Notes: a model not told the origin generated them from the sequence alone. Numbered from the stretch's first letter, positions 1 to 10,203 are shown. The stretch: 64,000 nt of DNA from Prochlorococcus sp. AG-409-L18 (GCA_003215535.1 QCKG01000009.1:1-64000); one strand, 5' to 3'. Translations and numbers: made by a program.

Positions 1-63
1 CACAAATGTGCTGGGAGCTTTTCTATTGAAAAAAAGCAAATTCTTGAAAGAATTCAAATTAAG

Positions 64-88
64 GTGCATAAAAGCACTCCTTTTGTTT
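64..88 (+). terminator. weak terminator-like hairpin before cysK
   Basis: A GTGC / GCAC stem closes a six-base ATAAAA loop and is followed by TTTTGTTT, the layout of a weak rho-independent terminator. It would end whatever gene lies upstream of the window. The stem is only 4 bp, extended by imperfect GG/CC pairing, so support is limited. Confidence 0.3.
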
Positions 89-122
89 GGATGGGATGGG
101 GTCATCATCCTCTCCACAATTC

Positions 123-1094
123 ATGCCCATAGCCTCCGATATCACTTCACTAGTAGGGCACACTCCGCTAGTACGGCTCAACCGCTTACCCCAAAATCTT
201 GGTTGCAAAGCCGAATTACTTGCCAAATTAGAAAGCTTCAATCCAACAGCTTCTGTAAAAGACCGAATAGCTCAAGCAATGGTCAAAGCTGCTGAAGAAG
301 CTGGAACTATCTGCCCAGGACGCACTGTATTAATAGAACCCACAAGTGGAAATACAGGGATAGCCTTAGCGATGGTGGCAGCAGCGAAAGGCTATCGCCT
401 CATTCTCACGATGCCAGACACAATGAGTAAAGAAAGGCGTTCAATGCTCAGAGCATACGGGGCAGAGCTGCAGCTAACGCCTGGAGAGACAGGCATCGAA
501 GGTGCTATTGAATTAGCGAAAGATCTAGTGAGTTCAATACCTCATGCTTATCTGCTACAGCAATTTGACAACCCTGCAAATCCTGAAGTCCATCAACAGA
601 CAACTGCTTTAGAAATCTGGGATGCTTGTGACGGCAATTTGGATGGATTAATTGCTGGAGTAGGCACTGGAGGCACAATTACTGGTTGTGCACAAACACT
701 TAAACGCCTCAACCCGAACCTATTGGTTTATGCAGTTGAACCCGAATCCAGTGCTGTCCTATCAGGAGGCCCTGCAGGGGAACATCTTATCCAAGGGATA
801 GGGGCTGGATTCATCCCAAGCGTATTAGACACAACACAGATCGATGAGATAGTGGCCGTGAGTGATGAGCACGCAATGGAATTTGGAAGACGGCTAGCCA
901 GAGAAGAAGGATTACTGAGTGGAGTTAGTAGCGGGGCAGCTGTAGCTGCTGCCATAAAAGTAGGCACTCGAGTGGGAATGGCAAAAAAACGCCTAGTCGT
1001 TATTTTGCCAAGCTTTGGAGAACGATACCTCTCGACACCTATGTTCAATACTTCTACATCAATGCAAATATCAAAGCTCAATGGAAATCTGTAA
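123..1094 (+). CDS. cysK: cysteine synthase (O-acetylserine sulfhydrylase)
   Basis: A PLP enzyme that makes L-cysteine from O-acetylserine and sulfide in the cytoplasm, the last step of sulfur assimilation. Counting from the ATG at 123 the protein has 323 residues, the usual family length. The PLP lysine is in SVKDR (about residue 46), the substrate loop is TSGNTG (about 74-79), and a GTGGT phosphate-binding loop follows mid-protein. The frame is open upstream to a TTG at 87, but homologues begin close to '[17 protein letters not shown]', so the ATG is preferred. A J-domain gene follows 12 bases downstream on the same strand. cysH at 46 kb supplies an earlier step of the same pathway. Confidence 0.95.
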   Translation: MPIASDITSLVGHTPLVRLNRLPQNLGCKAELLAKLESFNPTASVKDRIAQAMVKAAEEAGTICPGRTVLIEPTSGNTGIALAMVAAAKGYRLILTMPDTMSKERRSMLRAYGAELQLTPGETGIEGAIELAKDLVSSIPHAYLLQQFDNPANPEVHQQTTALEIWDACDGNLDGLIAGVGTGGTITGCAQTLKRLNPNLLVYAVEPESSAVLSGGPAGEHLIQGIGAGFIPSVLDTTQIDEIVAVSDEHAMEFGRRLAREEGLLSGVSSGAAVAAAIKVGTRVGMAKKRLVVILPSFGERYLSTPMFNTSTSMQISKLNGNL

Positions 1095-1106
1095 CTTTAA
1101 GAAGAA

Positions 1107-1814
1107 ATGACATTTATGAAAACGGATCCATATGAGATTCTTGGACTAAGCCCAACCGCCAATACAGCAGAGATCAAATCTGCATATCGAAAATTGGTCA
1201 AAAAGCATCACCCTGATAAAGGTGGCGACCCCAATAACATCATTAAAATCAATGCCGCGTGGGAACTCTTACGAGATCCTGAAAATCGTTTGGCATACAA
1301 CCAAACCAAACGTCAACAAGTTTCTGTTCGAGAAGAAGCAAACAAGAGAGGAGTACGTAATGCTTCAGCTAGTCATGCAGCCAAAGTCGCCAAAGTACAA
1401 GCTGCGGCTGAAGATCATTCACTGTTGCACTGGTTTGAGACTGTTTATTCTCCCATCGATCGCTTACTAGGACAAATCATCAATCCCTTCTCTTCACAGC
1501 TAAGAGAGCTCTCTGCTGATCCATATGACGATTCGCTAATGGAAGCTTTTTGCTTATATCTTGCACAAAGTCAAAAAAGACTAGAAAAAATTGAGCTAAT
1601 TTATCGGTCAATGACTACCCCAACTTCAATACGTGGATTTGGCTTAAGTCTTTATCACTGTCTTTCGCAAGTCAAAGATGCGTTCAATGAGCTTGAAAGG
1701 TACACAATGGGTTACGTAGATAGTTATCTACACGATGGGAGAGAAATGCTTCGAGAAGCAAAAAAAAGGCGTGAGCGTCTAAAGGACGAACGTCGTAGAT
1801 TACAAACATCGTGA
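1107..1814 (+). CDS. DnaJ-like J-domain protein
   Basis: An N-terminal J-domain (about residues 7-65) carries the HPD motif at residues 35-37, which stimulates the ATPase of Hsp70 (DnaK). It lacks the Gly/Phe-rich, zinc-finger and C-terminal substrate domains of full DnaJ, so it is a type III J-protein with unknown client. The remaining ~170 residues are helical and charged and end in a Lys/Arg-rich stretch that reads as coiled coil. An ATG at 1116 is an alternative start. The stop overlaps the GTG of the next gene by 4 bases, so the two are probably translationally coupled. Confidence 0.85.
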   Translation: MTFMKTDPYEILGLSPTANTAEIKSAYRKLVKKHHPDKGGDPNNIIKINAAWELLRDPENRLAYNQTKRQQVSVREEANKRGVRNASASHAAKVAKVQAAAEDHSLLHWFETVYSPIDRLLGQIINPFSSQLRELSADPYDDSLMEAFCLYLAQSQKRLEKIELIYRSMTTPTSIRGFGLSLYHCLSQVKDAFNELERYTMGYVDSYLHDGREMLREAKKRRERLKDERRRLQTS

Positions 1815-3898
1815 AAGAACGTTGGCGCTTTTGGGGCTTTACGGTCCTGATTTGGCTAATTGCTACATGCATCGATCGTTACTGGTGGCAAAACCACAAT
1901 GGGCTTCCGGCATGGGACCAGGCCGACTATCTAAATAGTGCTCTTGACCATGGACGCGCACTTGGAATGTTACCGGGAGGAGAGTGGCAAGGTTGGAAAG
2001 CCTTGCTAGATCTCTCACCTAAAATCCCGCCTCTAGCATCCCTAGTTAATGGAAGCGTAATTGCTATAGCAGGTGATGAGCCAAATCAAGCCGCATGGAG
2101 CTTGAGTATCTGGAACGGACTGCTTTTAGCAAGTGTTGCCGGTTGGGGATTGCATTTACAAGGAGCAAAATTGGGATTACTGGGGGTCGCTTTTGTAGCC
2201 ATTGCTCCAGCGTTGCTTCAGTTGAGATCAGATTACGTCTTAGAACTACCCCTTACAGCCATGGTGACTCTTGCGATATGGCGCCTTGGATGTTGGTCGC
2301 ACCCCCATAGTGGTGGGGGATGGCGACAGGCACTTATTGCTGCATGTACATGTACAGCGGCCATCTTGATTAAGCAAAGTGCACTGCTCCCTTTGTTCCC
2401 AGCATTGACATGGGCTTCTTTAAGGGCTTTATCAAACCAACAAGCAGCCAAATTGCAACTTGTTGTTGGTTTAGGAGTTTTTGCATTAGGAATACTGCCA
2501 TGGTTTCATCACAACTGGATTACGACGATTGGAGGAACAAATAGAGCCGTCATTGAATCAGCTATTCGAGAAGGTGACCCATCACTATTAACTCTGGAAA
2601 ATTGGATTTGGTATCCCCGCCTGTTAATAGGTCAAATTGGTCCTGTCCTGCTTCTGGTCGGACTAAGCGGATGTGTGCTATGGATACTTATGCAATGTAG
2701 GAGTGGTCTAAACGATCCAAAAAAGAAAAACCATAACGACAACTATGAAGCCTGGAAATGGCTAGTTTTCACTCTTTTCGCGGGTTGGATTTGCACAAGT
2801 TTGAGCCCAAACAAAGACGATCGTTACATTGCACCTCTGCTACCAGCTCTACTACTTTGCTTAGCTCGAGGATGGTTCCAATGGGAATTATGGGCAAAAA
2901 ATATATTCCCTAAACAATCAAGATTTTCAATGCTACTTGCATTAATAGGAGGCCTAGGCATGGCCACACATACAACATTGAAGGAGCACAATGCTCTTTT
3001 AACAACTGGGCCCAAAGGTCCTCTTCAAGCAATTGTTGAAGCTGCAGGAGGAGCTGACCCCAACAAAAGCAAAGCCACCGTCATAGTAGTGCCAAGTACA
3101 CCTGACCTTAATCAGCATAATGTAAGTTATTTCGGACGCAGGAACGGGGGACAATTAGTAGGACGTCAACTCGGAAACAACAGAACTGATATCTCGCCAG
3201 TTTTGGCACAAGCTAAATGGATTATTTTAGCCGAAGGGAATCAAGGGTCAGTCCGGAAAGCCGCAGGATTACTAGATGAAGCTGTACGCAACAGTCAGAT
3301 ATTTACTGAAATTCAGCGTTTCCCTCGAGTCACGGGAGGAAGCTATTCACTATGGCATCGTCGTGATGATGCTCCCAAACCAAAGAGCTTTGTGGCTCAA
3401 TTCAGCACTCTTGCAAAGGGCTTAGAACACGGTCCAAATGGAATAACGCCAGTGTTTTCAAAAATAGCGATTCAACATATGCTTGATGGCCATTTTTTAT
3501 ATCAAGAACAAATCAAAAAGTCGTCTATGAAGAAATTAGAAGGAAGCCCTAATGACATTAATGCGCATTGGAACCTTGCTCTCCTCGCAATATTACGCAA
3601 TAGGCCTGATGAAGCAGCAAAAGAGTTCTCATCATTACAAGACCTTCTCCCTAACAATCCTTGGCCTAGTGCTTATAGGAGCATCGTGACACTCGCGGAC
3701 TGGAATCCCTGGGGTGCCGCAAGAATTGCAGATCAAGCTACAAAGCAACACGCGAACACAGTACTTATAGGACTAGGTGATCTCAATGGATTAATCGGTG
3801 GTGGTTTTTGGCGAGTACCCTCAGCCTCTCATTCAATTCCAAAAGCAATTGAATCAATTGAAAAAACTATGAACAATCCACCATCAGAGAAAAATTAA
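1811..3898 (+). CDS. GT39/ArnT-like membrane glycosyltransferase
   Basis: A 695-residue polytopic membrane protein. After a first membrane segment (about residues 8-20), the acidic 'WDQADYL' lies in the first outer loop, where GT-C enzymes (family 39, ArnT/PMT type) place their catalytic Asp. About ten hydrophobic segments follow to roughly residue 400, then a soluble C-terminal domain with a TPR-like stretch near residues 595-640. GT-C enzymes use a polyprenyl-phosphate sugar to modify lipids or proteins outside the inner membrane. The substrate here cannot be told. GTG start, 4-base overlap with the J-domain gene. Confidence 0.75.
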   Translation: MKERWRFWGFTVLIWLIATCIDRYWWQNHNGLPAWDQADYLNSALDHGRALGMLPGGEWQGWKALLDLSPKIPPLASLVNGSVIAIAGDEPNQAAWSLSIWNGLLLASVAGWGLHLQGAKLGLLGVAFVAIAPALLQLRSDYVLELPLTAMVTLAIWRLGCWSHPHSGGGWRQALIAACTCTAAILIKQSALLPLFPALTWASLRALSNQQAAKLQLVVGLGVFALGILPWFHHNWITTIGGTNRAVIESAIREGDPSLLTLENWIWYPRLLIGQIGPVLLLVGLSGCVLWILMQCRSGLNDPKKKNHNDNYEAWKWLVFTLFAGWICTSLSPNKDDRYIAPLLPALLLCLARGWFQWELWAKNIFPKQSRFSMLLALIGGLGMATHTTLKEHNALLTTGPKGPLQAIVEAAGGADPNKSKATVIVVPSTPDLNQHNVSYFGRRNGGQLVGRQLGNNRTDISPVLAQAKWIILAEGNQGSVRKAAGLLDEAVRNSQIFTEIQRFPRVTGGSYSLWHRRDDAPKPKSFVAQFSTLAKGLEHGPNGITPVFSKIAIQHMLDGHFLYQEQIKKSSMKKLEGSPNDINAHWNLALLAILRNRPDEAAKEFSSLQDLLPNNPWPSAYRSIVTLADWNPWGAARIADQATKQHANTVLIGLGDLNGLIGGGFWRVPSASHSIPKAIESIEKTMNNPPSEKN

Positions 3899-4161
3899 GA
3901 CCAATCTTCTAATTGATCAGTCCGCATCCACACATCAGGGACGGGCATGCGCCAACGTAGTTGAGCATATTCACCCTTAACAGTCAGCAATTCTCCAGGC
4001 CCTTCAAAAATATAGTCAGGTAGTGCTTGATCACTAGCCTCAGACTCAAGACTCTTTTGATAAGCCTTACGATTCACTCGCACCAAAGCTCCTTTCCTAA
4101 AAGTCTTAGGAGCAGGCATAGGCTCAACATTTTCTGTATTAGTTCCCAAATTTTCTGCCAT
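3895..4161 (-). CDS. ndhO: NAD(P)H-quinone oxidoreductase subunit O
   Basis: A small peripheral subunit specific to the cyanobacterial/chloroplast NDH-1 complex, which moves electrons from ferredoxin to plastoquinone in cyclic flow and respiration. The 88-residue form begins 'MAENLGTNTENVEP' and contains 'KGALVRVNRKAY' and 'VPDVWMRTDQLEDW', characteristic of NdhO. An in-frame start at 4209 would add 16 residues, but the 4161 ATG fits the usual length (70-90). It ends 4 bases inside the end of the convergent membrane glycosyltransferase and is divergent from the epimerase gene at 4270, with about 110 bases for both promoters. Confidence 0.88.
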   Translation of the reverse strand: MAENLGTNTENVEPMPAPKTFRKGALVRVNRKAYQKSLESEASDQALPDYIFEGPGELLTVKGEYAQLRWRMPVPDVWMRTDQLEDWS

Positions 4162-4269
4162 TACCCCTGAGTAGATTGCTGCAAGGCTAAAGCCTATCTG
4201 AGATAACAAACAATCAATTGATAACCGTTCTATTCTATTTATTCATACAAGCAATAACTGGGTTGAAAA

Positions 4270-5211
4270 ATGCGCCTACTCCTTCTTGGTTGCTCAGGAT
4301 TTATAGGTAAAGAGTTGGTTCCAATACTTTTAAATTCTGGCCACCAAATCACCCTAGTCAGCAGAAAAGCAGCTCACCAATTCGCCAATGAGATTGAGAA
4401 AGACACTTTAAAAATTTTGCAGCTTAACCCTGCAGATCCTCAAGCTTGGGCAAATCAACCTCTTTTAGACACGCTAAAAAGAGCAGAAGGAGTCATAAAT
4501 TTAGCTGGAGAGCCAATTGCAGACAAACGCTGGACTCAAGGACAATGTATGAAAATTAAAACCAGTCGTCTCAATACCACCAAAGCGTTAATTGATAGCA
4601 TTTCGAAGTTAAAGAAACCCCCTCGTGTCCTCGTCAATGGATCTGCCATCGGCTACTACGGAACTAGCCAAAGCAAAGAATTCACAGAAGACAGTAACCC
4701 AGGAAATGATTTTTTAGCCAACCTGTGTAATGAATGGGAGGCAATTGCCTCTCAAAAACCAAGAGCCACAAGACTGACAATTCTTCGCATTGGAATTGTT
4801 ATAGGGCCTAATGGTGGTGCGCTAGGGAAAATGCTCCCTGTTTTTCGTGCTGGGTTAGGAGGCCCAATTGGTAATGGACGTCAATGGATGAGTTGGATAC
4901 ATCGCACAGATCTATGTCAACTAATTGCAAAAGCCTTAACGAATCAAGCTTGGCATGGAGTGATTAATGGCGTTGCACCTGAACCTATTTCAATGGGCGA
5001 ATTTGCATCTTCCTTAGGTAATTGTCTAGGGCGTCCCAGTTTGTTCCCCGTTCCTGGACCTTTACTCAAATTAATTTTAGGAGATGGTGCAAAAGTAGTT
5101 CTTGAAGGACAAAACGTTAAATCACGCCGTTTGCAGGAATTGCGCTTTAACTTCAAATATCCGAACCTGAATCAAGCGCTTTCTGCTGCCACAGCTCCCA
5201 ATATGAATTAA
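4270..5211 (+). CDS. TIGR01777 family NAD-dependent epimerase (SDR39U1-like)
   Basis: An extended short-chain dehydrogenase with the N-terminal Rossmann motif 'LLLGCSGFIGKEL' (residues 4-16), the family signature 'GVINLAGEPIADKRW' near residue 77, and a C-terminal DUF1731-type segment ('GAKVVLEGQNVKSRRL'). At 313 residues it has full family length. It is homologous to E. coli YfcH and human SDR39U1, whose substrates are unknown. Cyanobacterial members often sit next to ndhO, as here. Confidence 0.88.
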   Translation: MRLLLLGCSGFIGKELVPILLNSGHQITLVSRKAAHQFANEIEKDTLKILQLNPADPQAWANQPLLDTLKRAEGVINLAGEPIADKRWTQGQCMKIKTSRLNTTKALIDSISKLKKPPRVLVNGSAIGYYGTSQSKEFTEDSNPGNDFLANLCNEWEAIASQKPRATRLTILRIGIVIGPNGGALGKMLPVFRAGLGGPIGNGRQWMSWIHRTDLCQLIAKALTNQAWHGVINGVAPEPISMGEFASSLGNCLGRPSLFPVPGPLLKLILGDGAKVVLEGQNVKSRRLQELRFNFKYPNLNQALSAATAPNMN

Positions 5212-5286
5212 CCCAACGAGCTCCATCTCTAACACCTCTCCTCTTCGATAAAGCCTCTTGTGCCTAAGAAGGAATCAACAGTAGGT

Positions 5287-6495
5287 CTAAGTTGGATGAT
5301 TTATCAAATTAGAAATCTCAGATGCGATCAACTGTCCTCCTCCTTCTAATCCAAGACGATCTTTTGCCTGATGCTCACACTCCTTTTGAAAGACAGGGTC
5401 GTTTTTAATTCGTTCAAGTAATTGCAGAATAAGGCTTGCAGTATTGAGAAAAGTAATATCACTACCCAGCTTTCCTTTTGCACTGAATATTGTCGGTCCC
5501 AGCAACCTCCGCTGAGCTTCCGCAAATGAAGAGGTGAATTGTGGCCCTTTCCCGATCAGTTGAACTACTGGCTTAGCAAGTCCTACGGCCTGCTCAGCAG
5601 CAGTACCGGCCATACATAAAAAAATGTCACTACTCTGCAATACCGCTTCAAAAGAGTCCCTATGTACTTTGACAGTGCGTACACCCCTTACCAACAGCCG
5701 AGATGTGTTATCAAATCTAGGCATCTGAACTTCCCAGCCAGAGGTATAAAGCAAGGTCTCCAAAGAATCAAAATCTAATGTCGAAACCAAAGCCAAATCA
5801 ACACTAAAAGAACCACTACTAAATAATTTCTCTGGAAGTCGCTCTACAACACGCAACAACAACAATATATTGGTATCTAATTCAGGACGACGACTACCTG
5901 GGAGCAGACCTAATCTCTGTGCAACAATTGACAACCGAGGCCGAGGTGTAAGGACTGGATCCATAAAGGGATTGCCCAAAAACCTCACAGGACGTCCCAA
6001 TTGACTACTTAAATCATTAGCCGTCAGCTGATCCCGACTATATATTCCCAGAACTTTCTTACTAACCAAGCAGGTTGCACAAGGCCAAGGCAAACGTAAC
6101 TGCCCCTCATAATGACTTGAATATGCTACGAGATAGACAGTGAAGGGACTGCCTGTCAGCCAGGCTGCAAAGACTGGAACGACATCCCCAATAACTACTA
6201 GCAAGTCATATTTACGAACAACCCGAAACAAATAGAAAAAACGCCACGCCAAGTACAACCCTTGGCCTTGTATTAGCTCTGTAAGCCGACCACGCAAACT
6301 TGTGTAACCCAACCCGCCAGTACTGAATTCTCTTGTGTAACCCAAAATCCTTATCCCAACGTCGGAATATGAAATCCCATGCCCAACGAATGGAATGGCG
6401 TGAACTACATGCCCAACTTTCTTGAGAGCCTTCCCAATTAAAGCCCCTGATACATCTTCCCCATGACCATTACTAAGAAGAAGGATTCGGGCCAA
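5287..6495 (-). CDS. lipid-A-disaccharide synthase-related protein (TIGR03492)
   Basis: A 402-residue GT-B-like protein of the cyanobacterial family TIGR03492, distantly related to LpxB. The N-terminus 'ILLLSNGHGEDVSGALIG' is the family signature. A C-terminal nucleotide-sugar pocket is suggested by 'CMAGTAAEQAVGLAKPVVQ', where LpxB and MurG bind UDP-sugars. The acceptor is unknown and it should not be called LpxB itself. It starts 1 base after the stop of the upstream TPR gene, so the two form an operon. Confidence 0.85.
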   Translation of the reverse strand: MARILLLSNGHGEDVSGALIGKALKKVGHVVHAIPFVGHGISYSDVGIRILGYTREFSTGGLGYTSLRGRLTELIQGQGLYLAWRFFYLFRVVRKYDLLVVIGDVVPVFAAWLTGSPFTVYLVAYSSHYEGQLRLPWPCATCLVSKKVLGIYSRDQLTANDLSSQLGRPVRFLGNPFMDPVLTPRPRLSIVAQRLGLLPGSRRPELDTNILLLLRVVERLPEKLFSSGSFSVDLALVSTLDFDSLETLLYTSGWEVQMPRFDNTSRLLVRGVRTVKVHRDSFEAVLQSSDIFLCMAGTAAEQAVGLAKPVVQLIGKGPQFTSSFAEAQRRLLGPTIFSAKGKLGSDITFLNTASLILQLLERIKNDPVFQKECEHQAKDRLGLEGGGQLIASEISNLINHPT

Positions 6496-6496
6496 G

Positions 6497-6916
6497 TCAG
6501 AACTCCAACCAGGCCTTCACTTTTAGTAAGGCCTTCCAATCAGATTTTCGTTCCAATCCATCTTCAATGGAATTTCTTATCTCTTGCTCTAACTCAGGAA
6601 CAACTAACAAAGCTCTCTGAACAAATTCAATATGATCTCTCACCCCTTTGGACTTTGTCTCCAACAGAGCCAAGCTGAGGTTAATTCTTGCTTGGGGATC
6701 CTGGCCATTGAGCTTGACTGCGATTCGAGCTGATCGAAGAGCTTCTTCATTCTGGTCACACAACAACTGAAGCCAGGCCAAACAAGTCCAACCAGCAGCT
6801 TGATTTGGTGCAGATGCAGTAATTAATTCAAAGTCCTTGATCAGCTCAGTAGCCTGAGCACCTGATTGGTACCGAGACATCGCCTTGTCAAACGGACTTT
6901 GTTGGGAGGACTCCAT
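6497..6916 (-). CDS. small TPR-repeat protein
   Basis: 139 residues with two to three degenerate tetratricopeptide-like units ('AAGWTCLAWLQLLCDQNEEA', then 'PQARINLSLALLE'), expected to form a helical protein-protein interaction surface. There is no signal peptide or membrane segment. It is translated just ahead of the TIGR03492 glycosyltransferase (1-base gap), which suggests a partner role. That is inference from context. Confidence 0.7.
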   Translation of the reverse strand: MESSQQSPFDKAMSRYQSGAQATELIKDFELITASAPNQAAGWTCLAWLQLLCDQNEEALRSARIAVKLNGQDPQARINLSLALLETKSKGVRDHIEFVQRALLVVPELEQEIRNSIEDGLERKSDWKALLKVKAWLEF

Positions 6917-6975
6917 TAGGTAATCAAAACTTAGGAGGAATCATCAGATCCCCCACGTTAAAAAACTGGATTCAA

Positions 6976-7368
6976 TCAAACTGCAAAGGAGCTGCCGCAT
7001 CCACAAGTCTGAGTAGCATTTGGATTGGTGAAATTAAAACCTCCACCAATTAAATCGGTGCTGAAATCCAACTGCATTCCATAGATATATAAAAGGCTTT
7101 TGGGATCGCTAGCCACCTTAAAAGACGCCCCATCTGGGGCAGTGTATTCATAGACCTCATCATCATCGTTGATTTCCGCCGCAGAAACAAAGTCCATTGT
7201 GTAACTCATACCACTACATCCGCCGGAGCGAACACCAACACGAAGCAATTGATCACCGTCTTGCTCAGCACATAAACGGGCCAATTGTTTCATAGCAGCA
7301 TCAGTAATCAAGATGCCTTTGCCATCAAGGGCCGTATGAGTCACGGCAGTAGAAATCGGGCTGCTCAT
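6976..7368 (-). CDS. A-type iron-sulfur carrier protein (SufA/IscA/ErpA family)
   Basis: Scaffold/carrier that takes Fe-S clusters from the SUF machinery to apo-proteins. The three ligand cysteines are present: C51 in 'GGCSGM', and C122 and C124 in the C-terminal 'TCGCGSSF'. At 130 residues it has a roughly 15-residue N-terminal extension relative to E. coli IscA, common in cyanobacteria. It is not linked to the suf operon at 56 kb but would work with it. It is transcribed away from crtQ, with about 100 bases between the starts. Confidence 0.92.
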   Translation of the reverse strand: MSSPISTAVTHTALDGKGILITDAAMKQLARLCAEQDGDQLLRVGVRSGGCSGMSYTMDFVSAAEINDDDEVYEYTAPDGASFKVASDPKSLLYIYGMQLDFSTDLIGGGFNFTNPNATQTCGCGSSFAV

Positions 7369-7466
7369 AAATCCAGGCTAATGCCTTTGATCAGTTTATG
7401 GAGAGAAATAGATTTTGCCTAATGCAACTCTGCTTGCCATATTCATAGAGTCAGAAAGTTCCTCTC

Positions 7467-8936
7467 TTGAAATCGTTGAAGGTCGCAATAGTTGGCTCTG
7501 GGCTTGCTGGGCTTACAGCAGCAGTAGATCTTGTTGATGCAGGCCATGAAGTGGATCTGTATGAAGCAAGGCCTTTCCTCGGAGGCAAAGTAGGCAGTTG
7601 GGAAGATGCAGAAGGAAACCATATAGAAATGGGTCTGCATGTTTTCTTCTTCAACTACGCCAATCTATTTGCATTAATGCGAAAGGTAGGAGCAATTGAG
7701 AACCTCCTCCCAAAAGATCACACTCATTTATTCGTAAATCGAGGGGGTGATCTTCGAGCTCTTGATTTCCGCTTCCCGGTAGGAGCTCCTTTCAACGGAT
7801 TAAAAGCCTTTTTTACTACGCCTCAACTGGATTGGATTGACAAGCTTAGGAATGCGCTGGCCCTTGGTACCAGCCCAATCGTAAGAGGTTTGATTGATTA
7901 TGAGGGTGCAATGAACACAATTCGCGCCCTGGACTCAATGAGTTTCCAGAAATGGTTCCTAAGTCATGGTGGAAGTCTTAAAAGTATTGACCGAATGTGG
8001 AACCCAATTGCATATGCCCTTGGATTCATTGATTGTGAAGCTATTTCTGCGCGATGCATGCTGACAATTTTCATGATGTTTGCTGCCCGCACTGAAGCAT
8101 CAAAATTGAATCTGCTCAAAGGTTCACCACATCGGTGGCTAACAAAACCAATTCTTGATTACATAATTTCCAAAGGAGGCAAGCTCCATCTACGTCATAG
8201 GGTGAAAAATATTGAATTTACTGATAAGCCAATCCCTATGGTCACTGGAATGAACCTAGGGACACCAGAAGGAGACATAATGGTCAAAGCAGATAAATAT
8301 CTGGCTGCATGTGATGTCCCAGGCATTCAAAAGCTAATTCCCCAAGAGTGGCGACGATTCCCCCAATTCGCTGGCATTGACAAACTTGAAGCCGTACCAG
8401 TCGCCACTGTTCAACTGAGATACGACGGATGGGTCACAGAGCTTAAAGACAGCACTGCTCAAAGAAATCTTCAATTGCCAACTGGCCTAGATAACTTGTT
8501 ATATACATCTGATGCTGACTTCAGCTGTTTTGCCGACCTAGCACTTACGAGCCCAGAAGACTATCGGCGTAAAGGACTTGGATCTCTACTCCAATGTGTA
8601 CTAACACCAGGAGATCCCTGGATCCCAAAATCTGTTGAAAGCATTGTTGCCCATACAGATAAACAAGTTCGAGAACTATTCCCATCGTCTCGCTCTCTCA
8701 ATCTGATCTGGAGCAATGTCGTCAAGCTTGCTCAATCTCTTTACCGAGAAGCGCCTGGGATGGAACCATATAGACCCAGTCAAGCAACACCTATCAGCAA
8801 TTTCTTTTTAGCGGGGAGTTATACGCGACAGGACTACATAGACTCTATGGAGGGTGCAACGATGAGTGGCCATTTAGCTGCCGCAGCAATGCTCAACAAA
8901 CAAGCAGACCTAGCTACTAATCATTCGGTTACTTAA
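7467..8936 (+). CDS. crtQ: zeta-carotene desaturase
   Basis: FAD-dependent enzyme that turns 9,9'-di-cis-zeta-carotene into neurosporene and then lycopene in carotenoid biosynthesis at the thylakoid membrane. It belongs to the plant-type CrtQ/ZDS family. The FAD-binding GSGLAG is at residues 10-15, followed by '[14 protein letters not shown]' and the ZDS-typical '[19 protein letters not shown]'; the C-terminus has '[18 protein letters not shown]'. 489 residues is full length. The SRPBCC gene starts 2 bases after the stop. Confidence 0.95.
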   Translation: MKSLKVAIVGSGLAGLTAAVDLVDAGHEVDLYEARPFLGGKVGSWEDAEGNHIEMGLHVFFFNYANLFALMRKVGAIENLLPKDHTHLFVNRGGDLRALDFRFPVGAPFNGLKAFFTTPQLDWIDKLRNALALGTSPIVRGLIDYEGAMNTIRALDSMSFQKWFLSHGGSLKSIDRMWNPIAYALGFIDCEAISARCMLTIFMMFAARTEASKLNLLKGSPHRWLTKPILDYIISKGGKLHLRHRVKNIEFTDKPIPMVTGMNLGTPEGDIMVKADKYLAACDVPGIQKLIPQEWRRFPQFAGIDKLEAVPVATVQLRYDGWVTELKDSTAQRNLQLPTGLDNLLYTSDADFSCFADLALTSPEDYRRKGLGSLLQCVLTPGDPWIPKSVESIVAHTDKQVRELFPSSRSLNLIWSNVVKLAQSLYREAPGMEPYRPSQATPISNFFLAGSYTRQDYIDSMEGATMSGHLAAAAMLNKQADLATNHSVT

Positions 8937-8938
8937 AT

Positions 8939-9397
8939 ATGGGACGTTGGCTTGAACACACAGTCACTAGTGACATCAAAGCGCCAGTAAAGCAGGTTTG
9001 GGCTGTGTGGAGTGACTTGGATGCAATGCCACTGTGGATGAGCTGGATTGAATCCGTCAAAGCAGCAGATGAAGAAGTAAAAACTCTTCCTGACCTTACA
9101 GAGTGGACTTTGGCAGCCAATGGTTTTCGCTTCAAATGGAAAGCAAAAATCAATGAAAGAGTTGATGCTCAAAAATTACAATGGGCATCCGTGGGAGGTC
9201 TACCAACAAAAGGGTCAGTTCGTTTCTATCCAGAGGAAGAAAACCTTACAATTGTGAAGCTAAGTGTTACTTATGAACTGCCAAGAGTTCTAGCCCCATT
9301 AATGGAAGCAAATATTTTAGGAGGAATGGTTACTAATGAGCTACAGGCGAATTTAGATAGATTTCGTGATCTTGTTGAAAGTGGCTATGGCAAATAA
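8939..9397 (+). CDS. SRPBCC family (cyclase/dehydrase-like) protein
   Basis: 152 residues with the START/Bet v1-like fold pattern of the polyketide cyclase/dehydrase family: an N-terminal 'APVKQVWAVWSDLDAMPLW', a central beta-rich stretch and a long C-terminal helix with 'MVTNELQANLDRFRDLVE'. These proteins bind hydrophobic ligands in a central pocket. Its position 2 bases behind crtQ, also seen in other marine cyanobacteria, suggests a link with carotenoid or membrane lipid metabolism, but no activity can be assigned. Its end overlaps the convergent hemD by 13 bases. Confidence 0.85.
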   Translation: MGRWLEHTVTSDIKAPVKQVWAVWSDLDAMPLWMSWIESVKAADEEVKTLPDLTEWTLAANGFRFKWKAKINERVDAQKLQWASVGGLPTKGSVRFYPEEENLTIVKLSVTYELPRVLAPLMEANILGGMVTNELQANLDRFRDLVESGYGK

Positions 9398-10203
9398 TTA
9401 TGACTACTAAGTGCAATTCTACACGCATGAATTAAGCCATCTAAATCATGGGGTTCAGCCTCTTTATCAACTCGGTGAAAATATTTTTTACAGCTAATAC
9501 TAGTCTGTGGTCCAATTGATATTAATTTAACTCTATCAACTTTTTGTTGCCACAAATCACCAAAGCGCATTCTCATTAATTTTGCAGTATGAGCAACGGT
9601 CTTCCCACTAGTGAAGGCAATAGCATCAACTTCTAAATCAAGAAAAGCCCTAGCAGTTTCCTCAGGAATATCTTCTGGGCAGGAAGACTCATAAGCAGCA
9701 ACTTCAACAAGATGTGCCCCAGCTTCTCCAAAAGCCTCTGCCAACACATTTCTTCCTCCACTTTGTACCCGTGGCAAAAGAATCTTGAGGCCAAACCCTG
9801 AAACAGGGAAATGTTGAATTAAGCTATCTGCGACAAAGTTAGGTGGGACAAAATCTGGAATCACTCCGATTTTTTGCAAACAGCTAGATGTTTTTCTTCC
9901 TACGGCAGCAATCTTCAAACTTCTTGGTACGTCACCCAAGCTCTTACCCAATAAATTGAGTCTTTCTTGGACTGCGCGAACCCCATTTGCACTAGAAAAA
10001 ATAATCCAATGAAAAGTTTCTAATTCCTTAAGTGCCTCATCAAGAGGTCCCCAATATTCCGGTGGCCCAATCACCAAAGCCGGGAGATCGAGTGATCTTG
10101 CGCCTAAAGCATTCAAAAGAGACCTAGCCTCTCCTTGTTGTTCTTGAGCACGAGTAACAACAATCGTTTTACCTTGTAAAGAAGCTAAAGGCTCAAATGT
10201 CAT
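9385..10203 (-). CDS. hemD: uroporphyrinogen-III synthase
   Basis: Closes hydroxymethylbilane with inversion of ring D to uroporphyrinogen III, the common precursor of heme, chlorophyll and siroheme. The family is poorly conserved. Diagnostic parts are 'KTIVVTRAQEQQGEARSLL' at the N-terminus, 'WIIFSSANGVRAVQERL' around residue 68 and 'VDAIAFTSGKTVAHTAKLM' in the second lobe. 272 residues is normal. The start overlaps the stop of the upstream GT2 gene by 4 bases. Confidence 0.9.
   Translation of the reverse strand: MTFEPLASLQGKTIVVTRAQEQQGEARSLLNALGARSLDLPALVIGPPEYWGPLDEALKELETFHWIIFSSANGVRAVQERLNLLGKSLGDVPRSLKIAAVGRKTSSCLQKIGVIPDFVPPNFVADSLIQHFPVSGFGLKILLPRVQSGGRNVLAEAFGEAGAHLVEVAAYESSCPEDIPEETARAFLDLEVDAIAFTSGKTVAHTAKLMRMRFGDLWQQKVDRVKLISIGPQTSISCKKYFHRVDKEAEPHDLDGLIHACRIALSSHNYLP

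Noticed and set aside
728-1081. 117-codon open frame antisense to cysK
   Set aside because: Lies wholly within a confident gene, composition is not protein-like and no family is recognised.
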